Source of the DNA: Deltaproteobacteria bacterium
Lineage (GTDB): Bacteria; Myxococcota_A; UBA9160; SZUA-336
Direction of reading: 5' to 3'
DNA: 64,000 bases
Assembly: GCA_029261895.1 (NCBI GenBank)
Contig: JAJDAK010000091.1
Span: forward strand, 28,922 to 92,921
The notes under the pieces were generated by a model that was not told the origin of the DNA, did no database searches, and worked only from the letters and a program-made list of their open reading frames with translations. Positions 61,535-64,000 of the stretch are shown here, piece by piece (position 1 is the first letter of the stretch; each line of letters opens with the position of its first letter). A program made the position numbers and the translations under genes.

Positions 61535-63084
61535 GTGGACCGGTGTGTTTGGTCATACTCGACGGCTACGGCGTCGGTGAAGGGGGAGGTGGTGACGCGA
61601 CCGCGCTTGCGGAAACACCGTTCTTCGACCGAATCGATCAGCTCTATCCGCGCTCGGAGCTCGAGACTTCTGGGGCTGCGGTCGGCTTACCCGACGGTCA
61701 AATGGGAAATTCCGAAGTCGGTCATATGACGCTCGGTGCGGGACGCATTCTCGACCAAGACATGGTGCGGATTCAAAAGGCGTTCGATAGCGGCGCGTTT
61801 CATGATCAGGATGCCGTGCGCGAAACCATTGAAGCTGCCAAAGCGGGGCATGGGCGCGTTCATTTGCTCGGCCTGGTTTCAAACGGCGGCGTGCACAGTT
61901 CACTGGATCACCTGGAAGGCATCATCGATTGCCTTGAGGCAGCAGGTGTGCGGCCTATTCTGCATGCCTTCACCGACGGGCGTGACACACCACCGCAAAG
62001 TGCTTTGACTTGGATCCGCCCATTGGAAGCGCGGCTTCGTGCTGCTGGCGGTTGCATTGCGACGGTCTCGGGTCGCTACTACGCCATGGATCGCGACAAA
62101 CGCTGGGAACGCGTTGCGCGCGCCGTCAAGGCGCTCGTCGCACGTGAGGGCGAAGCCGTCACGACTGCGGTTGAGGCCGTCGAGAAAGCTTACGGGCGTG
62201 AGCAAGGAGACGAATTCATCGAGCCTTCCATCGTCGGCGACTCGCCGGGCATCGAAGCAGGCGATGTCGTGCTGTTCTTCAACTTTCGTGCGGATCGCGC
62301 GCGTGAGCTCACGAACGCGCTGACGCGCACGCAGCCGGATCAGCTCGGTGCAGAAGTGAAGTCGCTCGATGTACCGATGCTGCGACGCTTCGCGACCCTC
62401 ACCATGTATGACGAAACATTTAATCTGCCCGTTATCTTTGATCCGTTGAAGATTGATCGGAGTTTTGGTGAACTCGTAAGTGAGGCGGGCTACACCCAAC
62501 TCCGCATCGCCGAGACGGAGAAGTATGCGCACGTAACCTATTTTTTTAACGGCGGTCGCGAACAACCCTTCGAAGGTGAAGATCGTATTCTCGTACCATC
62601 ACCTAGGGACGTTCCGACCTATGACCATAAACCCGAAATGAGTGCGGTCGAGGTCACGGACAAACTCATCGAAGCACTTGAGTCCAACGACTACCGTTTC
62701 GTGCTACTGAATTTCGCGAACCCAGATATGCTGGGTCATACCGGAGTGATCCCAGCTTGCGTTCGCGCGGTGGAAGTCATAGATGCGTGCCTCGATCGCA
62801 TCACTGTAGAAGTGCTTCGACGTGGCGGCACGATGTTGATCACTGCTGATCACGGAAACATCGAACGTTTGATCGACGATGAGAACGGCGGGCCCCATAC
62901 CGCACATACAACCAACCCGGTCCCGGTGTATTGGATTCTCGCGAATGCAGAAGGATCGGAGATTCGCCGCGGCGGATTGGCCGATGTCGCCCCGACACTT
63001 TGTAAGTTGCTCGACTTCGAGCAACCGTCCGAAATGACCGGACGAAGTTTGGTGACATGCGGCTCGGGCTGGTCGACCTCTTAA
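61531..63084 (+). CDS. gpmI: 2,3-bisphosphoglycerate-independent phosphoglycerate mutase
   Basis: 517 residues, alkaline-phosphatase fold. MGNSEVGHMTLGAGRILDQDMVRI carries the phospho-Ser, FNFRADRARELT and ITADHGNIERL hold metal ligands. Interconverts 3- and 2-phosphoglycerate with two Mn ions. ATGA overlap with rsfS; overlaps comF by 28 nt, so the last residues share DNA with comF. Confidence 0.97.
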   Translation: MSGPVCLVILDGYGVGEGGGGDATALAETPFFDRIDQLYPRSELETSGAAVGLPDGQMGNSEVGHMTLGAGRILDQDMVRIQKAFDSGAFHDQDAVRETIEAAKAGHGRVHLLGLVSNGGVHSSLDHLEGIIDCLEAAGVRPILHAFTDGRDTPPQSALTWIRPLEARLRAAGGCIATVSGRYYAMDRDKRWERVARAVKALVAREGEAVTTAVEAVEKAYGREQGDEFIEPSIVGDSPGIEAGDVVLFFNFRADRARELTNALTRTQPDQLGAEVKSLDVPMLRRFATLTMYDETFNLPVIFDPLKIDRSFGELVSEAGYTQLRIAETEKYAHVTYFFNGGREQPFEGEDRILVPSPRDVPTYDHKPEMSAVEVTDKLIEALESNDYRFVLLNFANPDMLGHTGVIPACVRAVEVIDACLDRITVEVLRRGGTMLITADHGNIERLIDDENGGPHTAHTTNPVPVYWILANAEGSEIRRGGLADVAPTLCKLLDFEQPSEMTGRSLVTCGSGWSTS

Positions 63085-63668
63085 TTCCTCGGGTCTGCCC
63101 AATCTGCGATTCGCCGCGCGGTGAGTCGGACGTCATCTTTTGCACTACGTGCGCGTTCGGACTCACTCGGCTCGAGTCGCTTCGAGATATTCCGACCGTT
63201 TTTTCCTATGAGGGCTTGGGTGCGCGCATGATCCAGCGCTTCAAGTACGACGGCCGCCGCGACGCGTTGGATTTTCTGGTGCATGCGTTAGCGGCCCGCA
63301 TTGCGGACTGTCGCTTCGATGGAATCGTGCCGGTGCCCCGACATTGGCGCCGCGTTCGCGAGCTTGGCTCGGATCCGGTCTATACGCTCGCGCGTGCTCT
63401 CGGGCGGCGCACGGGGCGGCCCGTCTGGAGCCGCGCGCTTCACCGAGTCGCCCACACCCGCTCGCAAACCGGGCTGAATCCCCGTCAACGTCGGGAGAAT
63501 GTCGGCAACAGCTTCGCCGCGCGAATCCCGGCGGGCCGACGCATCCTGCTACTCGATGACGTCGTGACCACAGGAGCCACGCTGAAAGAGGCTCGGAAGG
63601 CCCTACGGCGGGCCTCGGTGTCATGCCGCGTCTATCCGGTTGCGCTCGCAGGCACGTCGAGGCTATAA
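63057..63668 (+). CDS. comF: ComF-family phosphoribosyltransferase-like protein
   Basis: 203 residues. N-terminal zinc-ribbon-like CPICDSPRGESDVIFCTTC, then FKYDGRRDALDFLVH, VPVPRHWRRVRELG and the PRPP loop LLLDDVVTTGATLKEA. ComF proteins are required for DNA uptake in competent species and also occur in non-competent bacteria. Start ATG at 63057 inside gpmI; the usual ComF start is consistent. Confidence 0.95.
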   Translation: MRLGLVDLLIPRVCPICDSPRGESDVIFCTTCAFGLTRLESLRDIPTVFSYEGLGARMIQRFKYDGRRDALDFLVHALAARIADCRFDGIVPVPRHWRRVRELGSDPVYTLARALGRRTGRPVWSRALHRVAHTRSQTGLNPRQRRENVGNSFAARIPAGRRILLLDDVVTTGATLKEARKALRRASVSCRVYPVALAGTSRL

Positions 63669-63695
63669 AACCGTCTCTGAAGACGAAGGATCATC

Positions 63696-63884
63696 ATGTC
63701 AGACACGATTACGATTAAAGAGACCATCACCCTGAAGCATCAGGCCAACCTTGGCGAAGAGATCGAAGACGTCGAACTCGCCGCCGGGCAGGAACTCGCC
63801 GTGCTCAAAGAGTGGGAGTCTGCCTACTTGGTCAAAGACGACGACGGCAAGCTCTTGAACGTAAAGAAAGACCTCATCAGCTAA
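63696..63884 (+). CDS. Conserved small acidic protein
   Basis: 62 residues, ACGAAGGATCATC before the ATG gives an AGGA site. MSDTITIKETITLKHQANLG, AGQELAVLKEWESAYLVKDD and GKLLNVKKDLIS look like a folded beta-strand protein, and I recall similar small proteins in deltaproteobacterial genomes, but no name or function. Tail of the comF unit (27-nt gap), just before palindrome copy B. Confidence 0.7.
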   Translation: MSDTITIKETITLKHQANLGEEIEDVELAAGQELAVLKEWESAYLVKDDDGKLLNVKKDLIS

Positions 63885-63904
63885 CCTGCAATTAGAGGGG
63901 AGGC

Positions 63905-64000
63905 TGCAATTAATGGGGACGGTCCTTAGTGCAATTAATGGGGACGTTGGTTAAAAAGTTGCAGTTTTTTGGCTAGCCAAAAAACTGCAACTTTTTAACC
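63905..64000. repeat. Large palindromic repeat element, copy B (cut by window end)
   Basis: Two units carrying GCAATTAATGGGGACG precede a perfect palindrome, 63949-64000, that has no unpaired base at its centre (GGCT/AGCC at 63971-63978) and continues past the end of the window. The constant part ATTAATGGGGACGTTGGTT, then AAAAAGTTGCA, is the same as copy A; the tip, GTTTTTTGGC, differs from copy A (CATTTTTGCC) but remains self-complementary. The first unit has GGACGGTCCTT, as does the outermost unit of copy A. Confidence 0.92.

Noticed and set aside
1..64000. CRISPR array
   Set aside because: No regularly spaced repeats with unique spacers; the only repeats are the palindromic elements at the ends and coding low-complexity regions.

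Overview
The window looks like chromosomal DNA of a moderately GC-rich Gram-negative bacterium. It carries a bifunctional PBP1A, an ExeA/GspA-GspB pair, an AMIN-domain envelope protein, a sigma-54 activator and a Myxococcota/Desulfobacterota/Binatota-style secreted protein with a C-terminal CW-containing domain. An uncultured member of the former Deltaproteobacteria is my best guess. This is inference; there is no rRNA marker here.

Layout. 1-300: end of a Cys/Met PLP-enzyme gene and a large near-perfect palindrome built from GGGGACGTTGGTT-type units. A sister palindrome with a different hairpin tip closes the window (63.9-64.0 kb). 0.3-6.1 kb: ogt, a histone-H1-like Lys/Arg-rich protein, purC-gshB, and divergent PBP1A. 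6.1-23.3 kb: metabolic and redox accessory genes (FAD oxidoreductase, glutaredoxin-like, pentapeptide repeat, GT2, membrane-fused peroxiredoxin, GbsR-epimerase-DUF/SRPBCC operon, molybdopterin oxidoreductase, two SnoaL-like proteins opposite a MocR regulator, TetR-DoxX-GST, SDR-HCCA isomerase-HxlR, F420-type LLM enzyme).

23.2-44.7 kb: a nonribosomal peptide locus. NRPS1 (2,941 aa; Cy-A(Cys)-[MT-like insert]-PCP-C-A-PCP-C) is translationally coupled to a cytochrome P450, and a second, paralogous P450 is divergent from it. NRPS2 (1,455 aa; C-A-PCP) ends in a reductase of the cyanobacterial acyl-ACP reductase (AAR/COG5322) type instead of a thioesterase or SDR-type reductase. The two halves are separated by about 5.7 kb holding a nucleotidyltransferase/small-protein pair, a VapBC-like module, a sigma-54 activator, a hydrolase, nth, a NUDIX gene and an LLM-like gene. 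My working model is an N-capped, methylated or epimerised thiazoline peptide released as an aldehyde and oxidised by two P450s. The starter, the third amino acid and the role of the orphan C domain are not determined by the sequence.

44.7-56.4 kb: rhomboid protease, GT2, a compact structured intergenic region, rlmD-gspB-gspA, type II pantothenate kinase-like gene, AMIN protein, L-2-hydroxyglutarate oxidase-like gene, and a secreted propeller-like protein coupled to a TetR gene with a perfect 18-bp palindrome at the operon start. 56.5-63.9 kb: a dense housekeeping run rplU-rpmA-obgE-proB-proA-nadD-rsfS-gpmI-comF and a 62-aa protein, most joined by stop/start overlaps.

I saw no rRNA, convincing tRNA, CRISPR array, transposase or integrase in the window.
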